Source of the DNA: Rhodospirillales bacterium
Lineage (GTDB): Bacteria; Pseudomonadota; Alphaproteobacteria; Reyranellales; Reyranellaceae
Reading direction: 5' to 3'
DNA length: 55,339 bases
NCBI GenBank assembly: GCA_009377525.1
Contig: WHTW01000038.1
Location: 1-55,339, forward strand
Within the stretch, counting starts at the first letter, position 1. Each line of letters begins with the position of its first letter. A program made the position numbers and the translations under genes. A model generated the notes under the pieces. That model made no database searches. It was not told where the DNA came from and saw only the letters and a program-made list of their open reading frames with translations. Positions 1-8,214 of this stretch are shown here, piece by piece.

Positions 1-780
1 TTCCCGTGGACGATGGGCTATCAGCCCGACTACCACACCGAAGCCGTCATCTATGCCAAGCACATCCTGGCCAACGTCAAGGATCCGAAGATCGGCGTGC
101 TGATGCAGAACGACGACTACGGCAAGGATTACTGGGAGGGCTTCAAGGACGGCCTCGGCAAGGACGCCAACAAGGTCGTCAAGCACGTCACCTACGAGCC
201 GACCGATCCGACGGTCGACAGCCAGGTGATCCAGCTCAAGGATTCCGGCGCCAACGTCTTCTTCAACATCGCCATCCCCAAGTTCGCCGCGCAGGCGATT
301 CGCAAGGCGGCTGATCTCAACTGGAAGCCGGCGCACTACCTCAACAACGTGTCCTCGTCGGTCGCATCGACCTTCAAGCCGGCGGGCTACGAGAACGGGC
401 AGGGCATCATCACCGGCCTGTGGCTCAAGGACCCGACCGACAAGCAGTGGAACGACGACGCCGAGATGAAGACTTGGCGCGAGTTCATGGGCAAGTCCAT
501 GCCGGGCGCCAACCAGGACGACGGCAACTACATCTACGCCTACTCGGTGTCGTTCCTGATGGAGCAGACACTGAAGAAGTGCGGCGACACCCTGACGCGA
601 GAGAACGTCATGCGTCAGGCGGCCAACCACCAGAAGCTGCGGGTGCCGCTGCTGTTGCCGGGCATCACCGTCTCGACCAGCCCGACCGACTTCTATCCGG
701 TCCAGGCCGTCCAGCTCGCCCGCTTCAAGGGCGAGACCTGGGAGCGCTTCGGCGACATCATGGCCGCCGAGAGCTCCTGA
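1..780 (+). CDS. Branched-chain amino acid-type ABC transporter substrate-binding protein (C-terminal part)
   Basis: The gene enters the window already open in frame 1, so the start and signal peptide are missing. The 259 visible residues read as the second half of a periplasmic type I binding protein of the LivJ/Peripla_BP_6 family. A Rossmann-like lobe begins around KIGVLMQNDDYGKDYWEGFK. It is followed by the typical block in which the ligand domain returns (QVIQLKDSGANVFFNIAIPK) and by a late segment with ANHQKLRVPLLLPGI and TDFYPVQAVQLARFKGETW, where such proteins describe the cargo-binding C-terminus. It would bind a small amide or amino acid in the periplasm and deliver it to a LivHMGF-type permease. 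No permease genes follow it; they may lie upstream outside the window. A strong terminator follows 112 bases later. Confidence 0.88.
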   Translation, partial: FPWTMGYQPDYHTEAVIYAKHILANVKDPKIGVLMQNDDYGKDYWEGFKDGLGKDANKVVKHVTYEPTDPTVDSQVIQLKDSGANVFFNIAIPKFAAQAIRKAADLNWKPAHYLNNVSSSVASTFKPAGYENGQGIITGLWLKDPTDKQWNDDAEMKTWREFMGKSMPGANQDDGNYIYAYSVSFLMEQTLKKCGDTLTRENVMRQAANHQKLRVPLLLPGITVSTSPTDFYPVQAVQLARFKGETWERFGDIMAAESS

Positions 781-870
781 CCACCCTACGCTGCGGGGCA
801 GCTTCGGGTGGTGCAAGGACGAACGCAACGCCAAGCCGCCCGAAGCTCCGCAGGAGCGAAGGGGGGCTGA
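781..870. repeat. Compound palindromic repeat B, copy 1
   Basis: Starts right after the stop codon of the binding-protein gene. It has two elements: a 31-base imperfect palindrome (781-811, arms CCACCC..CGCTGC and GCAGC..GGGTGG) and a second element near 837-870 centred on CTCCGCAGGAG. The same pair in the opposite orientation lies at 3073-3160. The palindrome arm differs between the two copies, CCAC/GTGG here and CCAT/ATGG there, so pairing is kept. Confidence 0.7.
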
Positions 871-891
871 CCTTCGTTACGCAACACGGGG

Positions 892-916
892 AAGGCCGCC
901 GAAGGGCGGCCTTTTT
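892..916 (+). terminator. Rho-independent terminator after the binding-protein gene
   Basis: A 9-bp perfect stem (AAGGCCGCC / GGCGGCCTT) with loop GAAG is followed directly by a short T-tract. It is correctly placed and oriented to end transcription of the gene that stops at 780. Confidence 0.82.
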
Positions 917-928
917 CATGCCGCTTGC

Positions 929-978
929 CTCCCCTTCATGCTCCTCTCCCCCGCCGGGGGAGAGGCTGGGTGAGGGGG
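929..978. repeat. Dispersed palindromic repeat C, copy 1
   Basis: A 10-bp perfect stem CCTCTCCCCC / GGGGGAGAGG with loop GCC (943-965) sits inside a longer pyrimidine/purine-rich unit. A diverged copy is found at about 18829-18887. Both are intergenic and downstream of solute-binding protein genes. Confidence 0.65.
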
Positions 979-1000
979 CATCGTCAGCTCACATGACCTG

Positions 1001-1480
1001 TCAGCGCTGCGCCGGACTGCGCCGCAGCGCCTGCCGACACTCCGCGGCATCCGTGCGGCCGTCCTTGTTGACGTCGCAGCGGGCGAAGTTGCGGTCGGCC
1101 TGGACCATGAACTCCTCGAGGGTCACGAAGCCGTCCTTGTCGGCATCAAGGCGCTGGAAAAAGCTCGACTGGCGTTCGACCTGCCGGTCGGAGGGCAGCA
1201 CGCTGTTGCCGATGGCCGGCGTGCGCGCGAACAGCTCGTCCCGGGTGAGTTTGCCGTCGTTGTCGGCGTCGAGCCGCTTGAAGCGCGCCTCCTGGCCGGC
1301 CGTCCACTCGACACGCTCGACCATGCCGTCCTTGTTGGTGTCGTAGCGCATGATGCCGCTGTTGGCGCGGGGGGACGGCCTGTCGGTGGTCGGCGCCGTC
1401 GCCGGCGTGTCGCCGGGAGCGGCCAGGACAGGGGCGGCGATCAGCAGGGTGGCGGCGGGAATGACCAGAAGCTTCAGCAT
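1001..1480 (-). CDS. Secreted EF-hand calcium-binding protein
   Basis: A 159-residue protein. An N-terminal signal peptide (MLKLLVIPAATLLIAAPVLA, residues 1-20) ends in an AxA-like site, which is why the start at 1480 is preferred over an in-frame codon further upstream. Four calcium-loop motifs follow: DTNKDGMVERVEW, DADNDGKLTRDE, DADKDGFVTLEE and DVNKDGRTDAAE. Each keeps the DxNxDG or DxDxDG pattern with an acidic residue near position 12. The protein probably binds calcium in the periplasm or outside the cell. Its biological role is unknown. It is transcribed divergently from glutathione reductase. Confidence 0.85.
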   Translation of the reverse strand: MLKLLVIPAATLLIAAPVLAAPGDTPATAPTTDRPSPRANSGIMRYDTNKDGMVERVEWTAGQEARFKRLDADNDGKLTRDELFARTPAIGNSVLPSDRQVERQSSFFQRLDADKDGFVTLEEFMVQADRNFARCDVNKDGRTDAAECRQALRRSPAQR

Positions 1481-1617
1481 GGGAATATATCCTAAAAGTT
1501 GTATCAGGAGATGGTTGCACACGCGCCATTTCCCTTACCGCGCCGTTTAAGCGCCGATATAGTCCGACCCACGACCGAATTTGGGCGGTGTTGTGGTTTT
1601 GTTCTCAAGGTATCGCC

Positions 1618-3018
1618 ATGGCTTATGACTACGACCTGTTCGTGATTGGCGCCGGCTCGGGCGGCGTCCGCGCCTCGCGCATCGCCGCGGGCCACGGCGC
1701 GCGCGTCGGCATCTGCGAGGACTATCGCGTCGGCGGCACCTGTGTGATCCGCGGCTGCGTGCCCAAGAAGCTCCTGGTCTACGGCTCCAAGTTCGCGCAC
1801 GAGTTCGAGGACGCTGCGGCCTATGGCTGGATCCTGGCTGAGCCCACGCACTCGTGGGCGACGCTGCGCGACAACGTCGCCAAGGAGGTCGATCGCCTGA
1901 ACGGCGTCTATCTGCGCTTGCTCGATGGCGCCGGCGTGAAGCTGCACATGGGGCGCGGCCGCCTGATGGATCGCCACACGATCGAGATCGGCAGCCAGAC
2001 GATCACGGCGGAGAAGATCCTGGTCGCGGCCGGCGGCGCGCCGGTGGTGCCCGACATTCCCGGCCGGGAATTCGCCATCACCTCCAACGAGGCGTTCCAT
2101 CTGCCCGAGCTGCCCAGGCGCATCGCCATCGTCGGCGGCGGCTACATCGCCGTCGAGTTCGCCGGCATATTCAACGGGCTCGGCAGCCACGTCGACCTGG
2201 TGCTGCGCCGTGATCGCGTGCTGCGCGGCTTCGACGAGGAGTGCCGCACCGCAGTGCACGATGCGCTGAAGGACGGCGGCGTCAAGATGCGCACCGAGAT
2301 GCAGATTGCACGCATCGAAGCGACCCCGTCAGATTCGAGGGGCGGCAAGGCGCCGTTTACCGTGCACACCCAGCTCGGCGGCATGTTCGAGACCGATCTC
2401 GTGATGTATGCCACCGGCCGCGCACCCAACACCAACGGCATCGGGCTGGAGAAGGTCGGGGTACAGCTCGACAAGGCGGGCGCCATCGCCGTCGACGAAT
2501 GGTCCAAGACCACCGCGCCCAACATCTGGGCGGTGGGCGATGTCACCGACCGCATCAACCTCACGCCGGTCGCCATCATGGAGGGCCACTGCTTCGCCGA
2601 CACCGAGTTTGGCGGCAAGCCACGCAAGCCCGACCATCGCGACGTGCCGTCGGCCGTGTTCTGCCAGCCCGAGCTCGCCAATGTCGGACTGACGGAGGAG
2701 GAGGCGAGGATGCGGCTGGGCGAGCTGCGCATCTTCACCTCGGCCTTCCGGCCGATGAAGTACACCGTGTCGGGCCGCCAGCAGCGGACCTTCATGAAGC
2801 TGATCGTCGAGGCCGCCACCGACAAGGTGGTGGGCGTGCACATGGTGGGCGACGATGCCGCCGAGCTGGTCCAGGGCCTGGCCGTCGCCGTGAAGGCCGG
2901 CGCCACCAAGGCCCAGTTCGACGCCACCGTGGGCATCCATCCCACCGCCGGTGAGGAGTTCGTCACCATGCGCACGGCGCGGGTAGAGCCGGCGCCGAGC
3001 CGCAAGGCAGCCGAGTAG
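1618..3018 (+). CDS. gor: Glutathione-disulfide reductase
   Basis: A 466-residue flavoprotein that reduces oxidised glutathione with NADPH in the cytosol. The FAD-binding GxGxxG (GAGSGG, residues 11-16) comes first, followed by the redox-active pair C42/C47 in GGTCVIRGCVPKK. A second dinucleotide motif, GGGYIAVEFAG, is followed by VLRRDRVLR, whose arginines fit NADPH preference. A second FAD segment reads NIWAVGDVTDR. The C-terminal dimer interface carries the catalytic pair H441/E446 in HPTAGEEF. The length is normal for the family. ATG 1618 is chosen because the flavin fold begins at once; earlier in-frame codons would add a tail not seen in the family. The glutathione S-transferase at 5933 is a functional neighbour. 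Confidence 0.96.
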   Translation: MAYDYDLFVIGAGSGGVRASRIAAGHGARVGICEDYRVGGTCVIRGCVPKKLLVYGSKFAHEFEDAAAYGWILAEPTHSWATLRDNVAKEVDRLNGVYLRLLDGAGVKLHMGRGRLMDRHTIEIGSQTITAEKILVAAGGAPVVPDIPGREFAITSNEAFHLPELPRRIAIVGGGYIAVEFAGIFNGLGSHVDLVLRRDRVLRGFDEECRTAVHDALKDGGVKMRTEMQIARIEATPSDSRGGKAPFTVHTQLGGMFETDLVMYATGRAPNTNGIGLEKVGVQLDKAGAIAVDEWSKTTAPNIWAVGDVTDRINLTPVAIMEGHCFADTEFGGKPRKPDHRDVPSAVFCQPELANVGLTEEEARMRLGELRIFTSAFRPMKYTVSGRQQRTFMKLIVEAATDKVVGVHMVGDDAAELVQGLAVAVKAGATKAQFDATVGIHPTAGEEFVTMRTARVEPAPSRKAAE

Positions 3019-3022
3019 TCTT

Positions 3023-3050
3023 GGAGCGCGGGCCGGGAGGCCCGTGCTCC
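3023..3050. repeat. Palindromic repeat A, copy 1 (single hairpin)
   Basis: One hairpin unit just after the gor stop codon. The stem GCGGGCC/GGCCCG lies within GGAGCG...GTGCTCC and is followed by GGAAG, the tail seen in other members of this family (5863, 12441, 20937, 40838, 49929, 52281). Confidence 0.7.
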
Positions 3051-3072
3051 GGAAGAGGAAGATGGCCCCACT

Positions 3073-3160
3073 GGCCCCCCTTCGCTCCTGCGGAGCTTCG
3101 GAGGGCTGGCGATCATTCCTGGAATTATGCCATCCGAAGCTGCTCGGCAGCGTAGGATGG
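3073..3160. repeat. Compound palindromic repeat B, copy 2 (inverted)
   Basis: The reverse-complement arrangement of the pair at 781-870: the CTCCTGCGGAG element first (about 3073-3107), then the 31-base palindrome (3130-3160). The spacer between the elements differs from copy 1. It lies between gor and the DAHP synthase gene. The second palindrome, followed by CTTTT, might also act as a weak terminator for gor. Confidence 0.7.
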
Positions 3161-3238
3161 CTGGCCTTTTATCCACAGCGCGTATAGGTTCACCGACCCC
3201 GGCGGCCAGAGGCCGGCCGAGGTGCAGGAGGAAGGAAA

Positions 3239-4675
3239 ATGACCGCGATTCAGGGCCCGTCCAAGACGGCCGCGAAAGCGCAGTCCCGCAGTTCGAGTGC
3301 CGCCGACTGGACGCCGACGAGCTGGCGCGGTCGGCCGGCCCAGCAGATGCCGGTCTATCCGGATGCCGCCGACCTGGCCGGCGCCGAGGCCCGGCTGCGC
3401 CGCTATCCGCCGCTGGTCTTCGCGGGCGAGGCGCGCAAGCTCAAGGCCGCGCTGGCCAAGGTGGCCGCGGGCGACGCCTTCCTGCTACAGGGCGGCGACT
3501 GCGCCGAGAGCTTCCAGGATTTCTCCGCCAACAACATCCGCGACACGTTCCGCGTGCTCCTGCAGATGGCCGTCGTGCTGACCTACGGCGCCGGTGTGCC
3601 GGTGGTGAAGGTCGGCCGCATGGCCGGCCAGTTCGCCAAGCCGCGCTCGTCCAACGTCGAGAAGATCGGCGACGTCGAGCTGCCGTCCTACCGCGGCGAC
3701 AACGTCAACGGCTTCGAGTTCACCGCCGAGGCGCGCCTGCCCGATCCCGAGCGCATGGTGCAGGCCTACAACCAGTCGGCCGCCACGCTGAACCTGCTGC
3801 GCGCCTTCGCCCAGGGCGGCTATGCCGACCTGCACGAGGTCAACCGGTGGAATCTCGACTTCGTGCGCAACTCGCCGGCTTCGGAGCGCTATCACGACCT
3901 CGCGGCACGGCTCGACGAGACGCTGAACTTCATGGCCGCCTGCGGTCTCAACTCGGCGACCACGCCGCAGATCGCCGAGACCGAGTTCTTCACCAGCCAC
4001 GAGGCGCTGCTGCTGCAGTACGAGGAGGCGCTGACCCGCGTCGATTCGACCTCGGGCGACTGGTACGACTGCTCGGCCCACATGCTGTGGATCGGCGACC
4101 GCACGCGCCAGCCCGACGGCGCCCATGTCGAGTTCCTGCGCGGCGTGCGCAATCCGATGGGTTTCAAGGCGGGCCCGTCGCTTTCGGTCGACGACTTCCT
4201 GCGGCTGAACGAATCGCTGAACCCGGCCAACGAGCCCGGCCGCATCATCATCATTTCCCGCATGGGCGCGGGCAAGGTGGGCGACAAGCTGCCGGCGCTT
4301 TTACGCGCGGCCAAGAAGGAGGGTCGTTCTGTCGTCTGGTCGTGCGATCCCATGCACGGCAACACCGTGACGGCCACCAACGGCAAGAAGACCCGCCACT
4401 TCGACGCCATCCTGAGCGAGGTGAAGGACTTCTTCGCCGTGCATCGCGCCGAGGGCACTCACCCCGGCGGCGTGCATTTCGAGATGACCGGCCAGGAGGT
4501 CACCGAGTGCGTCGGCGGCTCGACCGACATCACCGTCGACAATCTCAACGAGCGCTACGAGACGCAGTGCGACCCGCGCCTCAACGCCAGCCAGGCGCTG
4601 GAGCTTGCCTTCCTGCTCGCCGAGCAGCTCAAGGCCGAGCGCCTGTCCGTCGCCCGGGCACGACCGGCCGTCTAG
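3239..4675 (+). CDS. Class II 3-deoxy-7-phosphoheptulonate (DAHP) synthase
   Basis: A 478-residue enzyme of the first shikimate step, condensing phosphoenolpyruvate with erythrose 4-phosphate in the cytosol. It has the plant/Mycobacterium-type (class II) signature: [18 protein letters not shown] near the start, the metal cysteine in [11 protein letters not shown] (C88), [14 protein letters not shown], and later [14 protein letters not shown] and [10 protein letters not shown], with [10 protein letters not shown] and a closing [14 protein letters not shown] block. The length fits the family (about 450-480). The start ATG has a strong GGAGGAAGG site 6 bases upstream. The first 20 residues are low-complexity and probably disordered. 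It is followed after 31 bases by the nicotinate phosphoribosyltransferase, so the two may be co-transcribed. Confidence 0.95.
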   Translation: MTAIQGPSKTAAKAQSRSSSAADWTPTSWRGRPAQQMPVYPDAADLAGAEARLRRYPPLVFAGEARKLKAALAKVAAGDAFLLQGGDCAESFQDFSANNIRDTFRVLLQMAVVLTYGAGVPVVKVGRMAGQFAKPRSSNVEKIGDVELPSYRGDNVNGFEFTAEARLPDPERMVQAYNQSAATLNLLRAFAQGGYADLHEVNRWNLDFVRNSPASERYHDLAARLDETLNFMAACGLNSATTPQIAETEFFTSHEALLLQYEEALTRVDSTSGDWYDCSAHMLWIGDRTRQPDGAHVEFLRGVRNPMGFKAGPSLSVDDFLRLNESLNPANEPGRIIIISRMGAGKVGDKLPALLRAAKKEGRSVVWSCDPMHGNTVTATNGKKTRHFDAILSEVKDFFAVHRAEGTHPGGVHFEMTGQEVTECVGGSTDITVDNLNERYETQCDPRLNASQALELAFLLAEQLKAERLSVARARPAV

Positions 4676-4706
4676 CAACGGTACGGTCGGGCCAGGGGGA
4701 GGGCGT

Positions 4707-5855
4707 ATGACGCATCCAAGTGACCGCGAAGTCGAGCGGTATACCGATCACTACTTCAATCGCACGAAGCAGGTGATCGGCCACTTCGGCGATGCCCGTG
4801 TGACCTATGCCATCTTCATGCGCCGGCCCGTGGTGTTCGCGCCGCGGCTGGCCTTGCAGTGGCTGGAGGAGCTTGGCCGATCGCGCAACACGTCGGTCGA
4901 TCTCGACCTGCGCTATGGCGAGGGCAAGTGGGTCGGTGCCGGCGAGCCGATGATGTACATCACCGGCTCCTTCTTCCATCTCGTCGACCTCGAGACGATC
5001 TTCCTGCAGAAGCTGGGCCCGGCCTGCGTCGCCGCCTACAACGCCTGGACGATGTGCGCCGACATGCCCAGGTCGGCCTTCCTCGCCATGGACGCGCGCC
5101 ACTGCGCGGGCCAGGAGATGGCCGAGATGATGGCCTATGCCGCGTCGGTCGGTTCGGCGCGCGCCAAGCGCAAGGTGGGCGCCGTCGGCTTCATTGGTAA
5201 CGCCACGCACGCCACGGCCCACTTCTTCGGCCGCGACCAGGGGCTCGGCACCATGCCGCACGCCCTGATCGGTTATGCGGGTTCGACCTTGCGCGCCGCG
5301 GAGATGTATCGCGAGACCTTCCAGGGCGAAGCGATGACCGTGCTGGTCGACTACTTCGCCCGCGAGATCTCGGACTCGCTGGAGGTCTGCCGGCGCTTCC
5401 CCGAGCTGGCCGCCAAGGGAATGCTGTCGCTCAGGCTGGACACGACCGGCGGCCGCTACATCGAGGGACTCGATCCCGCGTCGTCCTACGCCGTGCTCGA
5501 GCGCTTCTCGCCCGAATCGATCCGCGGCTACCGCAGCGAGGAGGAGCTGCGCTATCTCGTCGGCACCGGCGTGTCGGCGGCGGCGATCTTCCATCTGCGC
5601 GCCGAGCTCGACCGCGCGGGCTTCGACAAGGTCAAGATCGTGGCCTCGTCGGGCTTCGGCCCGGCCAAGTGCCGCGTCATGGCCGAGGCCAAGGCGCCGA
5701 TCGACGTGGTAGGCTCGGGCTCGTTCCTGCCGTCGAACTGGACCGAGACCTACGCCACGGCGGACATCGTCGAGTACGACGGCGAGAAGCGTGTCAAGAT
5801 CGGCCGCGAGTTCCTGCATCGCGGCAAACCGAACGGCGCGGCCAAGCCGCTTTAG
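4707..5855 (+). CDS. Nicotinate phosphoribosyltransferase
   Basis: A 382-residue enzyme of NAD salvage (Preiss-Handler route), converting nicotinate and PRPP to nicotinate mononucleotide. Family marks are the N-terminal TDHYFNRTKQVI, the glycine-rich GFIGNATHATAHFFG followed by GTMPHALIG (substrate loop), then LSLRLDTTGGRYIEG. The phosphate-binding end reads IVASSGFGPAKCRVM and DVVGSGSFLP. It belongs to the shorter form common in alphaproteobacteria and archaea rather than the 400+ residue enteric enzyme. ATG 4707 is preferred over an earlier in-frame codon because it follows AGGGGGAGGG and begins the conserved sequence. The product is cytosolic. Confidence 0.86.
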   Translation: MTHPSDREVERYTDHYFNRTKQVIGHFGDARVTYAIFMRRPVVFAPRLALQWLEELGRSRNTSVDLDLRYGEGKWVGAGEPMMYITGSFFHLVDLETIFLQKLGPACVAAYNAWTMCADMPRSAFLAMDARHCAGQEMAEMMAYAASVGSARAKRKVGAVGFIGNATHATAHFFGRDQGLGTMPHALIGYAGSTLRAAEMYRETFQGEAMTVLVDYFAREISDSLEVCRRFPELAAKGMLSLRLDTTGGRYIEGLDPASSYAVLERFSPESIRGYRSEEELRYLVGTGVSAAAIFHLRAELDRAGFDKVKIVASSGFGPAKCRVMAEAKAPIDVVGSGSFLPSNWTETYATADIVEYDGEKRVKIGREFLHRGKPNGAAKPL

Positions 5856-5862
5856 TTCAAGC

Positions 5863-5915
5863 GGAGCGCGGGCCTCCGGTTCACTCATGAAATGCGGGCC
5901 GGAGGCCCGCACTCC
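5863..5915. repeat. Palindromic repeat A, copy 2
   Basis: Two opposed hairpins between the nicotinate phosphoribosyltransferase stop and the transferase start. The right unit is a perfect stem GCGGGCC-GGA-GGCCCGC. The left unit (GCGGGCCTCCGG...) has lost its closing arm. The outer arms GGAGCGCGGGCCTCCGG and CCGGAGGCCCGCACTCC still pair. Confidence 0.75.
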
Positions 5916-5932
5916 AATGGAAGGAGGACACA

Positions 5933-6562
5933 ATGCTCAAGCTCTACTACGCCCCCGGTGCCTGCTCGACCGCGTCGCATCTCGCTCTGGAGGAAAGCGG
6001 CGCCAAGTACGAATCGCAGGCGCTGGCCTTCGCCAAGAACGAGCAGAAGACGCCCGAGTACCTCAAGGTCAATCCGCGCGGCCGTGTGCCGGCGCTGGTG
6101 ATCGACGAGGGCACGATCGTGGAGAACACCGCGATCCTCGACTTCGTCGCCACCAAGCATGCGCCGCAGCTCATGCCCAAGGACCCCGTGCAGCGCGCCC
6201 GCGCCATCTCGCTGATGGCCTGGTTCTCCAACAACGTGCACCCGTCCTTCACCCACATCTCGCGGCCCGAGCGCTTCGCGACGGACACCAAGGTGTTCGA
6301 CCATCTGAAGGAGGTCGGCCGCAACAACTTCCACGCTGCGATCAAGGAGATCGACGGCATCATCGGCAGCAAGCAATGGATCCTGGGCGACCAGTTCAGC
6401 GTGGTCGATTGCTATGCGCTGGTCTTCTACGGCTGGGGCAAGCGCATCGGCCTGCCGGTGGAGGAGCTCGAGAACTACACCACCTGGAAGGACCGCATGC
6501 TGGCGCGGCCGGCGGTGAAGCGGGTGCTGGAGCGCGAGCAGAACGTGCTGGTGGCCGCCTAA
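5933..6562 (+). CDS. Glutathione S-transferase
   Basis: A 209-residue cytosolic transferase. The thioredoxin-like N-terminal domain (residues 1-80) opens with MLKLYYAPGACSTASH, where the serine or cysteine after the proline-containing loop is the usual thiol-activating position. It continues with NPRGRVPALVID (cis-proline) and ENTAILDFVA (the ES/EN contact to glutathione). The helical C-terminal domain contains WILGDQFSVVDCYALVF, the N-capping box and hydrophobic staple of the fold. The start ATG follows AAGGAGG by 6 bases. Family membership is clear; the substrate is unknown. It stands alone between a repeat and the sigma-factor cassette. Confidence 0.92.
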   Translation: MLKLYYAPGACSTASHLALEESGAKYESQALAFAKNEQKTPEYLKVNPRGRVPALVIDEGTIVENTAILDFVATKHAPQLMPKDPVQRARAISLMAWFSNNVHPSFTHISRPERFATDTKVFDHLKEVGRNNFHAAIKEIDGIIGSKQWILGDQFSVVDCYALVFYGWGKRIGLPVEELENYTTWKDRMLARPAVKRVLEREQNVLVAA

Positions 6563-6581
6563 CTGGCCCGCACCATCGCGG

Positions 6582-6598
6582 TTGCGAGTCATTCGCAA
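6582..6598. promoter_or_regulatory. Candidate iron-regulator (Fur/Irr-like) operator
   Basis: TTGCGAGTCATTCGCAA is a 7-1-7 inverted repeat (TGCGAGT-C-ATTCGCA, one mismatch). It lies 36 bases before the ECF sigma-factor start. Geometry and position fit an iron-responsive repressor site of the Fur superfamily controlling a FecI-type sigma factor. The identity of the regulator is inferred. Confidence 0.5.
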
Positions 6599-6608
6599 TC
6601 GCGATAGA

Positions 6609-6630
6609 CCTGCCGGAACACACCGGCAGG
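6609..6630. promoter_or_regulatory. Hairpin immediately before the sigma-factor start
   Basis: A perfect 8-bp inverted repeat CCTGCCGG / CCGGCAGG with a 6-base loop ends 4 bases before the ATG at 6635. It covers the place where a ribosome-binding site would be; the only purine run (GCAGG) is inside the stem. It may limit translation of the sigma factor. Confidence 0.5.
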
Positions 6631-6634
6631 ATCG

Positions 6635-7156
6635 ATGGGGCGGCAGGACGTATCGGCGCTGATCGCGAGCTTTCGCGACAATTATCAGGATCTGCTGCGT
6701 TTCCTGATGCGGCGGACCGGCGATGCCGAGCGCGCCGCCGATCTGGCGCAGGACACCTACCTCAAGCTCGCGGCGCTGAGCCCGGCCAGCGGCGAGATCC
6801 GCAACCCCCGCGCCTACATCTATCGGGTCGCCGGCAATCTCGCGATCGACACCCTGCGGCGCGACGGGCGAATCGCGGGTGACTTCACTTTCCTCGAAGC
6901 GGGCGACCTCGTGGCCGATTCCACGCCGTCGCAGGAGACGCGCGCCATCGCCCGGCAACGGCTGCGCCTGCTCGAGGCGGCGCTGGACGAACTGCCGACC
7001 AAGCCGCGTCTCGCCCTGCTGCTCAATCGCGTCGAGGGCCGGACCTTTGCCGAGATCGCCAGCCGCCTCGCGGTCTCGGAAAGCATGGTCGCCAAGTACA
7101 TCGCCCAGGCCCTGCGGCACTGCCGCGACCGCCTGGCCCGCGACGATAACGAATAG
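6635..7156 (+). CDS. ECF RNA polymerase sigma factor, FecI-like
   Basis: A 173-residue sigma-70 family protein with regions 2 and 4 only. Region 2 covers about residues 10-85, with FRDNYQDLLRFLMRRTGDAERAADLAQDTYLKL (core binding) and PRAYIYRVAGNLAIDTLRR (-10 recognition). Region 4 covers about residues 115-165, with LPTKPRLALLLNRVEGRTFAEIASRLAVSESMVAKYIAQAL, a helix-turn-helix that reads the -35. It is followed by a FecR regulator and a TonB receptor with an STN domain, the classic surface-signalling arrangement for ferric-siderophore uptake. A Fur-like site lies upstream. Its likely targets are the two matching promoter motifs at 7169 and 8215. Confidence 0.93.
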   Translation: MGRQDVSALIASFRDNYQDLLRFLMRRTGDAERAADLAQDTYLKLAALSPASGEIRNPRAYIYRVAGNLAIDTLRRDGRIAGDFTFLEAGDLVADSTPSQETRAIARQRLRLLEAALDELPTKPRLALLLNRVEGRTFAEIASRLAVSESMVAKYIAQALRHCRDRLARDDNE

Positions 7157-7168
7157 TTTATCGTCGGC

Positions 7169-7197
7169 ACTGCAAGCCGCAGGCCTCCGAATCGTCG
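7169..7197 (+). promoter_or_regulatory. Putative ECF sigma-dependent promoter of fecR
   Basis: ACTGCAAG (7169-7176), a 16-base spacer and CGTCG (7193-7197), 34 bases before the FecR start. The same two boxes with exactly the same 16-base spacing precede the TonB receptor gene (8215-8243). The preceding sigma gene is the obvious candidate reader. Confidence 0.62.
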
Positions 7198-7231
7198 TTA
7201 TGAAGAGCCTTCCAATCGCTCAGGTTGTCGC

Positions 7232-8197
7232 ATGTCGGATGAGAAGCAGGGGCCGAGGACGGCCGAGGACGGGCAGGGCCGGCGGCTGAGCGACGAGGCC
7301 ATCGACTGGCTGGTCCGGCTGAGCTCGGGGCGGGCGACGCCGAAGGATCGCGCGGCCTTCCTGCGCTGGCGCCAGCGCTCGGCGGCGCACGAGGCGGCGG
7401 CCGTCGAGGCCGAGACGCTGCTGCGCGCCGTCGGCGAGACCCGCCAGGCCGATCAGCTTCGCCGGCACGGCGAGCCGCTATCGCGTCGCCGTCCGGTCGG
7501 CCGCCGCGTTCTGTTTGCCGGAGCCGCCGCGGCTTCGGTCGCCATTGTTGCGGTCGCCCTGCCGTCACTCGGTCCCTTGTCAGCTCTGTATGCCGACCAT
7601 GCGACCGGCGTCGGTGGCCGCAAGCGGGTCGCGCTGGCCGACGGTTCGGTCGTCATCCTCAACACCGCAACGGCGGTCTCGATCGACTATTCGAGCAAGG
7701 AGCGACGAGTCGTGCTGCATGACGGTGAGGCGCTGTTCGAAGTCGCCAAGGATGCCGCTCGCCCCTTCATCGTGGTCGTGGGCGACGTCGAGGTGAGGGC
7801 GGTCGGCACGGCCTTCGTCGTGCGCCTCAAGGAGGTCACGGTGAGCGAGGGCACGGTCGACGTGACGATCGGCAACCGCCCGCCGATCCGGGTCGTGGCG
7901 GGCCAGCGATTGGGCGTGGGCGAGGGCGATCGCTTCAAGCTCAGCGCGGTCGACATCGATGCGGCGACCGCCTGGCAGCGCGGCAAGCTCATCTTCAACC
8001 GCCGCCCGCTGGAAAGCGTCGTCGCCGAGCTGCAGCGCTACCGCACCGGGCGCATCGTGGTGCTGGGCGATCGTCTGAAGGCGCTGGAGGTGACCGGCGT
8101 GTTCGATCTCGACGACACGGATCGCATCCTGCGCACGATCGAAGGGACGACCAAGGCGCGGATCGTGCACATGCCGCTGCTCACCATCATTCGCTGA
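7232..8197 (+). CDS. FecR family anti-sigma/sigma regulator
   Basis: A 321-residue single-pass inner-membrane protein that relays receptor occupancy to the ECF sigma factor. The cytosolic N-terminal domain (residues 1-85, DUF4880-like) includes DEAIDWLVRLSSGRATPKDRAAFLRW. One membrane segment lies near residues 90-112 (VLFAGAAAASVAIVAVALPSL). The periplasmic FecR domain contains GGRKRVALADGSVVILNTAT and HDGEALFEVAKDAARPFIV, then VRAVGTAFVVR. The C-terminal STN-interacting part ends in FNRRPLESVVAELQRYRTGRIVV and GVFDLDD. It sits between the sigma factor and the receptor, with its own copy of the putative ECF promoter 34 bases upstream. Confidence 0.95.
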   Translation: MSDEKQGPRTAEDGQGRRLSDEAIDWLVRLSSGRATPKDRAAFLRWRQRSAAHEAAAVEAETLLRAVGETRQADQLRRHGEPLSRRRPVGRRVLFAGAAAASVAIVAVALPSLGPLSALYADHATGVGGRKRVALADGSVVILNTATAVSIDYSSKERRVVLHDGEALFEVAKDAARPFIVVVGDVEVRAVGTAFVVRLKEVTVSEGTVDVTIGNRPPIRVVAGQRLGVGEGDRFKLSAVDIDAATAWQRGKLIFNRRPLESVVAELQRYRTGRIVVLGDRLKALEVTGVFDLDDTDRILRTIEGTTKARIVHMPLLTIIR

Positions 8198-8214
8198 GAT
8201 TTTTTGCCCTCGGG

